A program made the position numbers and the translations under genes. The notes under the pieces were generated by a model, which saw nothing but the letters and a program-made list of their open reading frames with translations, had not been told where the DNA came from and made no database searches. From Hyparrhenia diplandra (lineage: Eukaryota > Streptophyta > Magnoliopsida > Poales > Poaceae), in assembly GCA_015847255.1 (NCBI GenBank), contig JADLZK010009268.1, forward strand, positions 1 to 64,000: a DNA stretch of 64,000 nucleotides. The letters run 5' to 3'. Shown one piece after another: positions 25,142 to 36,556 of the stretch (position 1 is its first letter; every line of letters begins with the position of its first letter).

Positions 25142-25524
25142 TCAGGACCATCCGTAGACGAGGTTGAGGTAGCGGTCCTTGATCCACTTGAAGCTCTTGC
25201 GGAAGGACCCCTTCACCTTGCCCTCCACGCCGTACGCCTTGTACGCCGCCACCCGGCGCTTGCGATCCAGGTCGGGTCCGCCAGCGCCAGCCACCGCCGC
25301 TTCGACTTGCTCCGCTTCACCTCCTCCCCAGCTGCCGCCGTCCCCGGGCCGCTGTACTCGTACTGGTACGAGTAGGAGTAGGCAGAGGACGACGTCCCCA
25401 TCCCGCCCCTGCCGCCGCCGGCGCTGTACGAGTAGGACCGGAAGTCCGGCCGCGCACCACCGCCACCGCCGTAGTACGGCTCGATCTGCATGCGCCCGCC
25501 CGCGTACGACTTGGACCGGTCCAT
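25142..25524 (-). CDS. DUF3511-family small plant protein (one-base frameshift)
   Basis: The gene starts MDRSKSYAGGRMQIEPYYGG, continues through a Gly/Ser/Tyr-rich stretch (SYSYSAGGG, SAYSYSYQYEYSG) and reaches the conserved KRSKSKRRWLALADP. From there the matching frame shifts and continues as DRKRRVAAYKAYGVEGKVKG, SFRKSFKWIKDRYLNLVYGW and a stop at 25,142. That C-terminal block defines the plant DUF3511 family, whose biochemical role is unknown. The span is 383 bp, one base short of 128 codons, because a G is missing in the codon after DP (near 25,275). With that base the protein would have the usual length, about 127 residues. The gene has a single exon, as is usual for the family. A MITE lies about 180 bp upstream. 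Confidence 0.85.
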
Positions 25525-25705
25525 GGCTCTGGGTGGGTGGGTTCTTGGCGGTGGAGGAAGGAAGGCAGAGGAGAGGGAGAAGATGACCACGAGCACACGG
25601 CGGGCGATTAGTAATAGCTTGGCGATGGTGATGGTTGGGTTGGGACGACGAAGCAGAGGAGAAGTGGTGGTGGAAGCTGCGGTGGTTGCGAATATGTGTG
25701 TCCTC

Positions 25706-25975
25706 GGCCTTGTTTAGATGGCTAAAATTTCTAAATTTTTTTCCACTTTCTCTCCATCACATCACATTAAATACATCAAAAAGGCGTATGTTTAGAGTAT
25801 TAAATGTAGGTAAAAAAATAACTAATTACACAGTTTAGATATACATCATGGAGACGATTCTTTTGAGCTAGTTCTTACGTGGTAGGATGATATTTACCAC
25901 TAACAAACTAAACGTCTTTAGCATTAACAGACGACGTGACATTCGATTCCAATTTTTAGCCATCTAAACAAGGCC
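25706..25975. mobile_element. 270-bp MITE with perfect 22-bp terminal inverted repeats
   Basis: The left end GGCCTTGTTTAGATGGCTAA (plus AA) and the right end are exact inverted copies over 22 bp. Both sides are flanked by CTC (25,703-25,705 and 25,976-25,978), a possible 3-bp target duplication. Ends beginning GGCCTTGTTTAG are very common in grass MITEs of the PIF/Harbinger type, although a CTC duplication is not the usual TWA. The perfect ends suggest a fairly young insertion upstream of the DUF3511 gene. Confidence 0.85.
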
Positions 25976-25978
25976 CTC

Positions 25979-27480
25979 GTCTCCACTCTCGATTGGATGG
26001 ATGGAAATGGAATGGAAGCGCGCGGTTTTGTCAACTGTCTTGTGTTGAAATATCGCCAGTTGACGTCGGAGTTTTTGCTCAAAGAACCCCCAAGATTTTG
26101 ATGAATTCTGGTTAGAAAGAAAAGAAGGTGGTGCTCTGTTTTCAAATGATCTAGAGGAGCGCCGGCTGTATCTTCTGGTTAGAAAGAAAAGAAGGCGCTG
26201 GCCTGACTTTTGATTTAATTTTAGTTTGAGAGCGGGACAAGACAAATTGTTGCGGATGCAGACAGTCAGTGGTATCTTCTGGTAGGTTTACATCTGGTGC
26301 GAACGAATTAGTGCTGATTGATTGATTGTTACGCGGAAATGAATTCAATTTGGTTCGTCGTCGGCCAGCTGACGCGGTTTAGGCAGATACGGGTCATACG
26401 GCTGCGTTGCCAAGGTGCCAGCACAGTCCACACAGATGCATGGTGGGGTTCCTCCGACCTCTCCGTAGCCCGTAGGTTTCATATGCCAACTTGCCAAGGC
26501 GGTGAAATCCAAAACGTTCAATTTTTGCCGGGAGCGATCCTAGTTTTTTTTTTTTTTTTGGAAAAAGGAATATACTAGACTAATGAATATAGTCCTTTCT
26601 TATTATAACCAAGGGAGTTGCTATTTCACGGTCACTTGAAATTTACAATCTTCTCAGGAGACGATCTCAGCCATCCTCTGCATCAGCTCATGGCTCTCAT
26701 CATATCATAATTATTTCTAAGCTGCTCTTTCTTCTTCCTGAAATTTCTCAAGCTGCATGTCAGGCCACCGGATTATAGGAAGTGTGATTATAAAATGTTC
26801 CAAGAAGACAAAGCTGTGACTCAATAAAAGGAACGACCCTAGCTAGGCATCGGCGGAGCTGTGAACTGTATTTGGGTATGCTAAATGCCAAAAAAAAATT
26901 GAAGCAAAAATATAGTGGATGAAAAGCTATAACGGTCATTTTATCGAATCCATAATAATAACCAAAGTACTAGTTCAAAACCAAAGAATATAACTCTACG
27001 ATCCCTTTGTTGGAAGAGATTGATGATACCCTCATCTTTCACTTGATTGAAGAATTCTCTCTCATTAAATGTAACCAAGCAATTGTTGGCATGCTCGGCT
27101 GCTGGCCTGCTGGGGCTGGTTCCTTGTTTTTGTTGGCCTCTTGCTCTAATTAAAAAAGAGAATATACATGTATATTGGTATATTATATTTTTTTTACTAG
27201 AATCTTGGGTATTCATTGGAATACCCAGGCATACCCTTGCCGCCGCCAGTGTAGCTAGGTGTTGTTTTGCGATGCACATGCTATATTACTTTGGTGTGTG
27301 TTTGATTCCTTACACTATTTGATGATGACTCCAAGTAGGAACATAGGAAAAGATAAATCAACAGCTACAAAAAAAAAAAAAAACTAATCTCTTAAAGATT
27401 GTAACGGCAAAGTCATCAAGTCCAGTACTGATGAACTTTCTGAAGAGTAGTTAAAGATTTAGTTTATGGCAGAGGAGGAT
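25979..27480. other. Spacer, no gene recognised
   Basis: A short phrase TTCTGGTTAGAAAGAAAAGA occurs twice (about 26,106 and 26,175), marking an imperfect duplication of roughly 70 bp. A T-run lies at about 26,540. No protein domain is recognised on either strand. Confidence 0.4.
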
Positions 27481-27483
27481 ATA

Positions 27484-27488
27484 CGATT
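27484..27488. repeat. Target-site duplication (left) of the Ty3/gypsy element
   Basis: The bases CGATT immediately before the LTR at 27,489 are repeated at 36,552-36,556 immediately after the LTR ending at 36,551. This proves that the two LTRs belong to one insertion. Confidence 0.9.
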
Positions 27489-27901
27489 TGTCACAGCCCG
27501 TTTTCCGGCCAACGCGAGGGGAAGACGACGCGCGTGACGTGGCGTAGTAGACCGGCAGCAGCGGCGGTTGGCAGCGCTGGTGGGCAATTACAAGCAAGAA
27601 GGCGCTGACGGGCGGCGGCGCAGCGAGGCTGGGGCGGCGGCGGCGGGCGCCGCCAGCGTCTTGGCGGCGGCGGCTTGAAGCTAGATAGGTAGGGTTAAAC
27701 CCTAATTTTTCTTGATTGATCGTCTCACAATAGTTGCCCCCATATTTATATGAGGGGTTTACACTGCTAACGGGCCAAGCCCATTAGTCTTTTCAAGCTT
27801 ACTTTAATTTAACTAAATAAATTTAATAATAAAAGCTATATAATAATTAATTATTCAGCCACTCCGCTTTATCTTGGGCGACTCGCAGACCGAGTGTGAC
27901 A
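27489..27901 (-). repeat. 3' LTR of the Ty3/gypsy element
   Basis: A 413-bp LTR beginning TGTCACAG and ending GTGTGACA on the plus strand. Over most of its length it is nearly identical to the copy at 36,105-36,551, but the GC-rich segment at about 27,540-27,670 differs strongly. It contains the leader-like TAGGGTTAAACCCTAATTTT and a TATTTATATGAGGGG box. Confidence 0.92.
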
Positions 27902-27912
27902 TCTCTCCCCGC
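27902..27912 (-). other. Polypurine tract of the Ty3/gypsy element
   Basis: On the minus strand the purine run GCGGGGAGAGA directly abuts the LTR start TGTCACAC. This is the expected position of the plus-strand DNA primer for reverse transcription. Confidence 0.8.
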
Positions 27913-29063
27913 TGGAGATTCAGCTCGCCCTCGAGCCGGAAATCTGGATATATCTTGTTGAACAATTCAAAGATCCTCCCAATAAGCGCCCGCGGACCGC
28001 CTTGTTCTTCCATTGATGATGAGCACTGCCGACCCGCCGGACTCGGATTTAAGCATGATTTCAGGTTCGGGAACCGTGTACCTTCGTGTATACGTGGCAA
28101 GTCCGGTATATTAGAAGGAATCTCTCCTCGATGTGGCTTAAGCATGCTGACATGAAAAGTGTTGTGGATGCGGGTTCCAGCAGGTAGGTTCAACTCATAT
28201 GTAACCGGAGTAATAACTTTGCCGATCTTTGAAGGATCCAAAATATTTTGGAGAGAGCTTGCCTTTGTATAATGTTGATATAGTTGCCGCAGACCGGGAT
28301 AATAGTTTGAGCCAGACATAATCACCCACTTTAAACTGTCGCTCCGTATGTTTAGCATCAAAGTATTTACGGTAATAATCTTGAGCCAGTTGTAAACGAA
28401 CCTTTGTCTGATTGAGGAAAGCATCACGTTGAGATAACAAGGCATCTACTGACGGTAGCGTTGTCTCACCCGGATTGTAGCCTCGGATTGTAGGTGGGTC
28501 GCACCCATGGACCAAATTAAATGGTGTTGTTCTGGTGGATGTATGATATGAAGTATTATAACAATATTCTGCCCATGGTAACCATCTTACCCAATCCTTT
28601 GGTTTGTCGCCAGTCAAGCGGCGTAGATATATTGTAATAATTTTGTTCACTACCTCTACCGGCCCATCTGCTTGAGGATGATAAGCTGATGTTGGTGATA
28701 GAATAATGTTGGACAAATCAAGAGCGCTTGCCAAAATTGACTTGTGAAAACCACATCTCGGTCACTAACAATGGACCTTGGTAAACCATGTAATCTAACA
28801 ATCTCTGAGAAAAACTTTTGAGCTACTGAAGTTGCTGTGTACGGGTGAGAGAGGGGTATGAAGTGGGCATACTTGGATAAACGATCAACAACTGTTAAAA
28901 TTACCGACTTGGTGCCAACTTTTGGAAGTGCTTCAATGAAGTCCATTGAAATATCCTCCCAGATCTATTCTAGAACTGGTAAAGGTTGAAGAAGTCCAAA
29001 TTTGGATGTAGATGTTCAGTTTTGTTGCGTTGGCATACTAAGCAATCATTCACAAAATCTCGA
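27905..29063 (-). pseudogene. Integrase core and chromodomain part of the gypsy pol
   Basis: The minus-strand frames read DCLVCQRNKTEHLHP (end of the HHCC zinc finger), MDFIEALPKVGTKSVILTVV with DRLSKYAHFIPLSHPYTATS (first catalytic Asp region), SDRDVVFTSQFWQ (second), then SAYHPQADGPVEVVNK (third region, with Glu). GDYVWLKL and NTFHVSMLKPH follow, and a chromodomain-like tail ends YPDFRLEGELNLQRGEMS. An integrase with these parts would insert the cDNA, with the chromodomain directing target choice. Frame breaks near 28,735, 28,300 and 28,030 make it inactive. Confidence 0.85.
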
Positions 29064-29068
29064 CAATG

Positions 29069-32000
29069 TGTGACGTAACCTCCTAATTCATCGGGCCCAC
29101 ACTTTTTGTCTTTGTCCCAAAGACCTCGATTTGTGCGGATGCACCCAATAACTTAAGAAGGTTTTTGTCGGGTGTCATCGGAAACCCCGATTACACCACT
29201 CATACCCGGATCAACAAAGGAGTAGCTACAACATTACAACATTTGTTACAAAAATATAAATCGAGTCGGAAGAATAATAATATTAATTTTACAAAAGTAT
29301 GAGTAAGTTACTTTTGAGCAAACTTAACTTAATTTGCGGAAGCTAGGTAGAACTAGAAGACACCGGATCATGTCGAGCCCACCGACATAATCTTGGTTAA
29401 ACAAAGACGAGTCAAGACTGCAATGAGGGGTTAACAAACCCCGAGTATGGGAGTACTCAACAAGACTTAACCGACAATGAAAAAGAGGAGAAGACTCGGG
29501 AATCTTTGGTTTTAGGAGTCAAGGTAAGGCTTTAGCAAGAATCAAGAACTCTTTTTGCGTAAAAGCTTACTAAGAGTGAATCCTTATTTTCAATATTTTA
29601 ACTCATATTAGTATATCATAGAATCTAGGTGATCCTATACTAGAGCAAACATTTTTTTTCATAAGCCAACTTTCTTTCTTCAAAACCATGTTCCATCATT
29701 TACTACGATGAATGGGCGTAAGAACGGGTCTCCATAACCGAGAAGCAACGGCGATTCATGAACCGATTATACCCATTTGGGGATCCCTAACCACACGACA
29801 TATATAGCACTTAAGCTTGCATATATCAACCTTCTTTCAGATTTGTCCAAAGCGGGAACGAGGCTGCGCCACCCGAGAGCACAAGATACTCCACCTCCCT
29901 ACCCCGCCCTAATGACAGTTTGACCCAAAGAGGGTGGGTACACGCTACCCCGCCATCTCTCCACTCCCGGCGCGTGGTTGCCATTCCCGATTTGGCTCCA
30001 CCGAGATCCGCTTACCGGAGTATGTGGCTAGTTAGGGTCGGCCCGACCTGGGGTGACAACCGGGTGGTACCGTGCCTTTGCCGAGAAGGCCTCGGGCGTA
30101 CTGCGTTCAAAAAGTCCCGAACTTAATAATCCAAACAACGGACGGTCCTTATATCGACCAACACGGGACAAGCACAAACTAGGTATCCCGCCGGCTTTCA
30201 ACCTACGCCCCGTCCGATCTTAAATTCAATACTACCACATTTATTCTCATGAACCACCATCGTGGTGTTCTCTTTTTCCATAGCCGGGAGGAACAAAGAT
30301 AAAAACCTATATCTCTTGAACGATGAAGCCATCATTCGACTTCTACCGACATCTAAGAATTACTAAGCATTTAGAGAAACGACCTACTCATACTAGTGGG
30401 ATAAATTCGAATAATCAGATCAAGGTAATCATGCAACAACGGTATCAACCAACTCCTACTAACTTAATGCACATTACACTAGACTTAAGGTGATTAAAGT
30501 ATTTATAAAACAGAGAAGGGTTTATGCTCAGGGGCTTGCCTCGTGTTGCGGGGAAAAGTTAGATTCTTAACGAGATCACCCGAAGTCATACTTGACCTCG
30601 ATATCATCGGTAGATGGATCTTCTTGAAGCTCGACCATCATGAACCATCTCACTCTCGTATACTCTACACGTAGATGAGGATGCATGCTTTAGCATGATG
30701 AAGTATAAATATGATGCTTGATGGATGCATGAAATAATAAACACTTAAGTACAACTTTCCTTCACGATAAAGTTGCAACCCAACAAAACCAACTTGTTGA
30801 ACTACTCTACAAGATATCATCATCATTGCCTAAGGAGTTCTCAAGGACCACTTAATTATGATATGACCCGGGATTCACAAAACAATCCAAAAGTCACACA
30901 AAACCTAAATTATTTGACACTAAACAACTTATAACTCACATAAAATAATAGAGCTCAATATAGAAAATAATTTAAACATGTCAAAATGACTCCAAACTTT
31001 TTTTGTACAGCTAGATCATAGCATAAAAACAGCACCAATCAATTTTCATGATTTTTGAATAAATATTTTATTTTCTAAAAAATCATGAAAGATGCATTTT
31101 TCAATTAAAGAATGTAATTTTAAATCATGCAAGAACTACTCAAAATCAAAGTTTCAAAATTTTCATGGATACACAACATCATAAGAAAGCTATACAAAAA
31201 GTTTCAGAATTTTAGAAGCTCTATTTAAATTTATATGAAAATAACAAAAAAACAGATACTATTCATATAAATAGAAATTGGAAATTTATTTGTTAAAAGA
31301 AAAGGCCATCGGGCCTAATCTAGCCCAAAGACTATGTGTGGCCTGGTCCAACGATGGCGAGGCCGCCTGGAGGAATAGTGACGAGGCATCGCCCATATGA
31401 ACAAAGTAAAAAGGCCGGCCCAACTACGGCTATGCCGAACTGGACTTGCCAAATTTACAAAAAAAAAGACCCACGACAAAATTTGAAATTACAAACAAGG
31501 AGAACACTATTCACATGAGTCAAGAGATTTTCTCACCTAGCTCCTGAGTTTTTCCTATTTTCCAATTTGGTCCTTCTTCTTTTATCTTCTCCTTTCCTCC
31601 TCTTCTTCTTCCTTGCCGACGAGCTGGGGGGGCGGCATGGCCGTCGGCCGGCCTCGCCCGTCGGCGATTGGCCCAATGCGCGAGGGCGGTAACCCACGGC
31701 GGCGTCGGTCGCACCATCGCCCGGCCCTGGCCCGGCCGAAAGCGACCCACAGAGGCCTAAACCCTGCGCGGGTCATGGCGGTGGCGCGGCGGCCATGGCG
31801 GCGGCGGCCCGGTTTCCGGCGCCTTGAAGAAAGGAGGGGGCAGGACGATGCGGGAGGGGGTGGGCGGCGATGGTGGCCTGGGATGGAGAGGCGGCGATGG
31901 CCATGAAGCTGTTGCGGCCGTCCATGGCGGACGCGCTTCGTCGTCGCGCGGCGAGGGGCAAACCTGGGGGAATCACGAGGCCAAGCGGGGAGAGTGAGGC

Positions 32001-33138
32001 GGGCGTCTCGACCTCTTCGATGAGCCGCGGAGCTCAGCCAAGGCGACCACTGAGGAGGTGGACGTGGGCAATGGCGTGGGCGCCTCGGATACAAAAATCC
32101 ATTGAGGCATTACATCGAAGCAGGTTGACACGTGTAAAAGAAGGTCGGTTTGGATGTCGGTTTGGGCTATTTCGGGCGAATTTGGAGATGGGCCAAAAGA
32201 CAAAAAATGTTCTCCATCGATCAATCTTCATTTTTCATTAAAGGCCCATGGTCATTAGCTGCTTTCGGATTAAGAGATAATGATCTCCAAAGATGGCATT
32301 GTCAATGGCTTAAAAAATGATTACAAACGTTGTCAAAACCTTGTCAAATCAAATCCGATCGATTTCAACTTTTGATATGTTGGTCCTCAAAGCCTAAACT
32401 CAAATCCGTATTTTTGGTCCAACTCCAGTTGCTTAGCAAAAATCTCGAGAACGCGAGACGCCGATCCATATTCATTGTTTTCCGGACTTAGAATATTCTA
32501 AGTCCCGGAAATCAACATTTCTTTCCAATTTGAGTGATATATTTGAGGCACTTAGGAGCTAAAACATGACTTGACCCAAAAAAATAACTTTTGTTGTACT
32601 CCTCCAAATCTCCAATTTAGCTTAAAGGTCAAACTTCATATCTAGCTCGAAAAATATAATTCCAACGTGGGTCAAAGCATCAACTTGATAAACTTCCGAA
32701 TTAGGATTTTGAGCCGATCGGGGCATTTCGAGAGGCAATTGCTCAACATGAACCCTTAATGACTTTTGTTGGAGAGTTCATTTAGAGTCATTTGAGTACT
32801 GTGGCAAGGGTTGGTTGACTTCACCTGCGCCCAGTTACATTATTGAGCCACCGAAAACACTATATAAGTAATGGCATGCCTTATCATTTCATGTGACTTT
32901 TGATTCCGATCTTCATGAAACTTAACCAATCGGCTAAGGCACATGTAGGTTGAGATCGCGAGCATAAGAAATCATAGTTTCTCCACTAATCACTTATGTC
33001 CTTAACCGGGCTCGGATATAAACATAAAAACTTGTTTTTGCTCCAAAATTGACGCTTCGAAGTTCACGATCATGAACTAATATACTTGTCTTTGTCCAAA
33101 TCCGTTGCTTAGCTAGTAATTAAACACGGGGTGTTACA
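29069..33138 (-). mobile_element. Solo LTR (4,070 bp) inserted in the gypsy integrase
   Basis: Read on the minus strand the element begins TGTAACACCCCGTGTTT and ends GGTTACGTCACA. It is flanked by CAATG on both sides (29,064-29,068 and 33,139-33,143), and removing it joins the integrase zinc-finger codons of the host element. It contains no recognisable protein, only chance open frames in the GC-rich part (31,600-32,050). Very long LTRs with TGTAACACCC ends are typical of Del/Tekay-type chromoviruses. A solo LTR left by unequal recombination is the simplest reading; a large non-autonomous element is less likely because no internal direct repeats were seen. Confidence 0.85.
29443..29458. other. 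Conserved inverted repeat in the first solo LTR
   Basis: GAGTA-TGGGAG-TACTC (5-bp stem) lies at the same offset as the perfect inverted repeat of the solo LTR at 57,857. It is followed by the same CAACAAG/CAGCAAG-type phrase. Confidence 0.7.
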
Positions 33139-33143
33139 CAATG

Positions 33144-34935
33144 CGTTTATCATGTTTAACAAAAGAAAGTTTGACGAAATCGATGCAATGTTTTTACGTA
33201 TTCCCTCATGAGCTAAATCATGAATTGCATGAAGAATGGTCCGAAGATGTTTGGATGATTGTGAAAGCCATACCTTTTTGTTGAACGTAATCAACCCATT
33301 ACTTAACTTCCCATGCTGAATCCTTACCATTGATTATGGAATCAATAAGGCTTATGGCTTCATCATCGAATGCAATCTCCTCAACGAATCGGGTCAAACA
33401 AACCCAATTGAATTTACGAAATAGCCATTAACGAAGATTTCTCGATTGTTCGACGAGATAATGCATTAGCCACCACATTGGATTTACCGGTTTGTATTCC
33501 ACGTAAAAAGTCATAACCAAGTAATTTGCTAACCCATTGATGTTGAGGAATGGTGGATAGACGTTGATCTAAAATGTATTTGAGACTGTAATGATCCGAC
33601 CTTATAATAAAGGGGCGGCCCTAGAGATACGGCCGCCAATGTTTGACCGGGCCGTTACCAACCCTATGAGTTCTCGTTCATAAGCGACCAACTTTTTGTA
33701 TTTATCGGGCATTCGTTTACTAAAGTAAGCTATTGGACCATTGCCCTCGATGCAAAAAACAGCACCCATACGTGCGAAGCATCACACTCCACCATGAACA
33801 GGTTTGTTGAAGTCCGAAGTCAAGGAGGGTCTTCGATGATAATGTCCTCTTTAGATGCTCAAAGGCCGTTGTCGCTAGAGGTGTCCAAATGAATGAATCC
33901 TTTTAAGTAGATCCGTAAGAGGTCGCGCAATTATGCCATAATCCATGATGAATTTTCTGTAGTAACCTGTAAGTCCCAAGAAACCTCGGAGTTCGCGAAG
34001 AGTTGTAGGTATTTGCCAAGCAATCATTTGCCTCTATTTTCTCAAGATCAACGGCTACTCCAAAGATCGAAATAATATGTCCCGGATAACCCAATTGTTA
34101 TTGACCAAAGAGGCATTTATATTTCTTTAAGAAAACATTATGAGATGCTAGTACCTTGAAGATCTCTTCCACATGTGAGAGATGTTCGGACCAGGATTTC
34201 TTTGAAAATTAGAATATCATTGAAGAAAACCGGGACAAACTTCCGTAGAAAAGGTCCCAAAATATCATTCATCAAGGCTTGAAAGGTTGAAGGTGCATTG
34301 CATAAATCAAATGGCATGATTAAAAACTCAAAGTGCCCATGATGTGTTCGAAAAGTCGTCTTTTCGATGTCAGGGGGATGCATGCGCATTCGGTGATAGC
34401 CTTGAAGCGTAGATCTAGTTTTTGAAGAATTTTACACCTTGCAACTCGTCCAATAATTCAGCAATGACGGTATTGGAAACTTGTCTTTCATAGTATTACT
34501 ATTTAGCTCCCGATAATCAACACAGAATTGCCAAGTCTTGTCATGTTTCTTGACAAGAAGGACAGTGATGAAAATGGAGAAGTGCTATACCCGATAATAC
34601 CTTGGGAGAGCATGTCGAGCATTGTCGTCCAGTTCATTCTTTCAGTATTTGAGGGTAGCGATAAGGGCTTAACAAGCTGTTATATCGAGTAGGATCTTTG
34701 AGATGAATTCGATGGTCATAGCGCCAATGAGGTGGAAGTCTCGAAGGTTCTTTGAAGAGTTGTTGGAATTTACACAATAGAGGTTCCATTGGCGGATCAT
34801 AAGAAAGGATATGAATACCCGGTGGAGGGTCTGTGTCCTTAGAGACCGTGCCATGTGATCGGTTGTCCTTTGCGCTTTTAATTTTATAATGAGCTTATTA
34901 AAATTCCAAACAATATTTCCCGAGAGCTCGGCCAT
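33144..34935 (-). pseudogene. Reverse transcriptase/RNase H part of the gypsy pol
   Basis: The minus strand reads IRMHPPDIEKTTFRTHHGHF and EFLIMPF..CNAPSTFQALMN, then FLRKFVPVFFNDILIF, the reverse-transcriptase catalytic region, around 34,390-34,190. GHIISIFGVAVDLEKIEA and the FLGTYRLLQKIHHGLW-like segment follow at 34,090-33,900. RNase H-like sequence continues to about 33,500, and the integrase zinc-binding start HDLAHEGIRK lies near 33,230. The catalytic motif is FFND instead of the usual (F/Y)xDD, so one metal-binding aspartate is lost. Frameshifts are frequent. Confidence 0.8.
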
Positions 34936-35552
34936 TCCACACCCAAGACAACATCATAGCCACCCAATTTAATGCTAAAGAAATCTGCTTTGAAACTTTC
35001 ATTAGCAATAGAAAAGTCAACATCATCATACCTCCCAACATTTGTTATATGTTGTCCATTAGCAACATGACGAATTCGGAGAGATCAATGTGAGGGAGAG
35101 CTTCAGTAAATCCACTTTAGTAGCCAATTGAGTCCGTAAAATTGTGTGTTGAACCGAGAATATAATAAAGCCAATAAATTGATTCCATTTATATTGATAA
35201 GTAATTGCATAGTAGGACATGTAGATATGCCGTTAATCCATGGATTGATATTTGAACATCCGAATGTCATCGAATATTTACCTTTGAATTTCGTCTACGT
35301 GTTCTGTTTGTATAGAGACGCCCGCCGGTGTTATAGCAGTCTCCATATATCGGGTGGTTGGTGTAATTGGACATCTATCCAATCGAGGTGCTAACCCAAA
35401 GAATATATAGCATAACCCGTTGTTTGGGAGAGAGGTGTTGTACCTTATTCAGTGTTCTTTGTGAATTTATTTGTATAGTTGTCTAAGTCTCCCAGTTATG
35501 GAAGCCGTCGGATCGCCAAGATAATTATGTAGTGGTGATCCAAAACGCAGCG

Positions 35553-36076
35553 TTAATTCTGCAGAAAAATTCTCGCCAAGTGGTGACCCAATTCATTTTC
35601 CCAACGAATAAACCAAGATAATGCGTTCCCTTGAAGGTGGAACGAAGCAAACCGCATCCGATCATTATCTTTGATGCCTTGAGCGAGAAAAAAATTTATT
35701 GCATTTATACGCAGACAATGAGAAGGATCTCCTTTACCATCATACTTAGGAAAAAATAATTTCAGATTATTGCCAGTCCGTCTAGGAATTTTAGGGAATT
35801 TTAGGAGGAGTTTACGTGGTGCTATCTGTAGGAATTTCCGTGGAAATTTCAGCAATTTCTCGTATGAATTTCGGGGCTGTCGATGTTGTAGAATTTGTGG
35901 GTCGGAGGCGCGGCGGATGGTGAACTCATCGTTGTCCACGACCAAGAAAACGCTTTTGAGGGCGGAACGCATTTCTTAGCTGATGATGGGGGCGATGACG
36001 CCTCCATGGCTGTGATGCAGTTGTTGATGATCTTTGTTGACGTCCTCCATGAACTTCTTGCTCCGCGGGAGGCCAT
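35553..36076 (-). pseudogene. Gag of the Ty3/gypsy element (broken)
   Basis: The minus-strand frame contains KLFFPKYDGKGDPSHCLRIN, then FFLAQGIKDNDRMRFASFHL and QGNALSWFIRWENELG, matching the retrotransposon gag core that builds the virus-like particle. Upstream sequence up to 36,076 continues in another frame with an Ala/Ser-rich stretch. The presumed start lies just downstream of the 5' LTR and primer-binding site. Stops and frame changes separate it from pol. Confidence 0.8.
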
Positions 36077-36080
36077 TGGA

Positions 36081-36104
36081 TCGCCTGGTCTCCGGATACC
36101 AGCC
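36081..36104 (-). other. Primer-binding site region of the Ty3/gypsy element
   Basis: Just inside the 5' LTR the minus strand reads GGC then TGGTATCCGGAGACC. The first seven bases match the primer-binding site complementary to initiator tRNA-Met (TGGTATCAGAGC), after which the match weakens. Confidence 0.6.
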
Positions 36105-36551
36105 TGTTACAACCCGTTTTTCCGGTCAACGCGAGGGGGAAGACGACGCGTGCGTGGCGATGGCGTAGTAGTAGGCAGCGCTAGCCAGCGATTGGCGCGC
36201 TTGGCGAAGGCGCCTTGGCCAAGCGCGGCGCGCGGCGGCCAATGGCGAGCTAGCTGGCGCGGGCGGCTGGGCGGGCGGCCTTGCAGCGTCTTTGGCGGCG
36301 GTGGCTTGAAGCTAGATAGGTAGGGTTAAACCCTAATTTTTCTTGATTGATCGTCTCACAATAGTTGCCCTCATATTTATATGAGGGCCTCATATTTATA
36401 TGAGGGGTTTACAATTACTAACGGGCCAAGCCTATTAGTCTTTTCAAGCTTACTTTAATTTAACTAAATAAATTTACTAATAAAAGCTATATAATAATTA
36501 ATTATTCAGCCACTCCGCTTATCTCGGCGCTTCATTTGACCGAGTGTGACA
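36105..36551 (-). repeat. 5' LTR of the Ty3/gypsy element
   Basis: A 447-bp LTR, beginning TGTTACAACCCG and ending GTGTGACA on the plus strand. It is longer than its partner because a palindromic 19-bp unit (CCTCATATTTATATGAGGG) is tandemly duplicated at 36,369-36,407, and because the GC-rich segment at 36,165-36,300 differs. Confidence 0.92.
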
Positions 36552-36556
36552 CGATT
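36552..36556. repeat. Target-site duplication (right) of the Ty3/gypsy element
   Basis: CGATT matches 27,484-27,488 exactly. Confidence 0.9.

Larger units (their letters stand above)
27489..36551 (-). mobile_element. Ty3/gypsy chromodomain retrotransposon, minus orientation, with nested solo LTR
   Basis: The element is bounded by two related LTRs and the 5-bp duplication CGATT. In minus orientation the 5' LTR is at 36,551-36,105, followed by a primer-binding site starting TGGTATC (like initiator tRNA-Met), gag near 36,076-35,553, reverse transcriptase near 34,390-33,900, RNase H, the integrase zinc finger interrupted at 33,138/29,069, the integrase core near 28,950-28,560, and a chromodomain-like C-terminus near 28,030-27,905. 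A polypurine tract (GCGGGGAGAGA) adjoins the 3' LTR. The total is 9,063 bp, 4,070 bp of which is a later solo LTR. The coding region is broken in many places. Confidence 0.92.

Noticed and set aside
29166..29175. TGTCGGGTG as the left border of the first solo LTR
   Set aside because: No matching target duplication. The border at 29,069 gives CAATG on both sides and restores the integrase reading frame.
31582..32241. Overlapping 100-170-codon frames on both strands in the GC-rich part of the solo LTR
   Set aside because: Arg/Pro-rich on one strand and Arg/Gly-rich on the other, which is what GC-rich non-coding sequence produces. They lie inside a bounded LTR.
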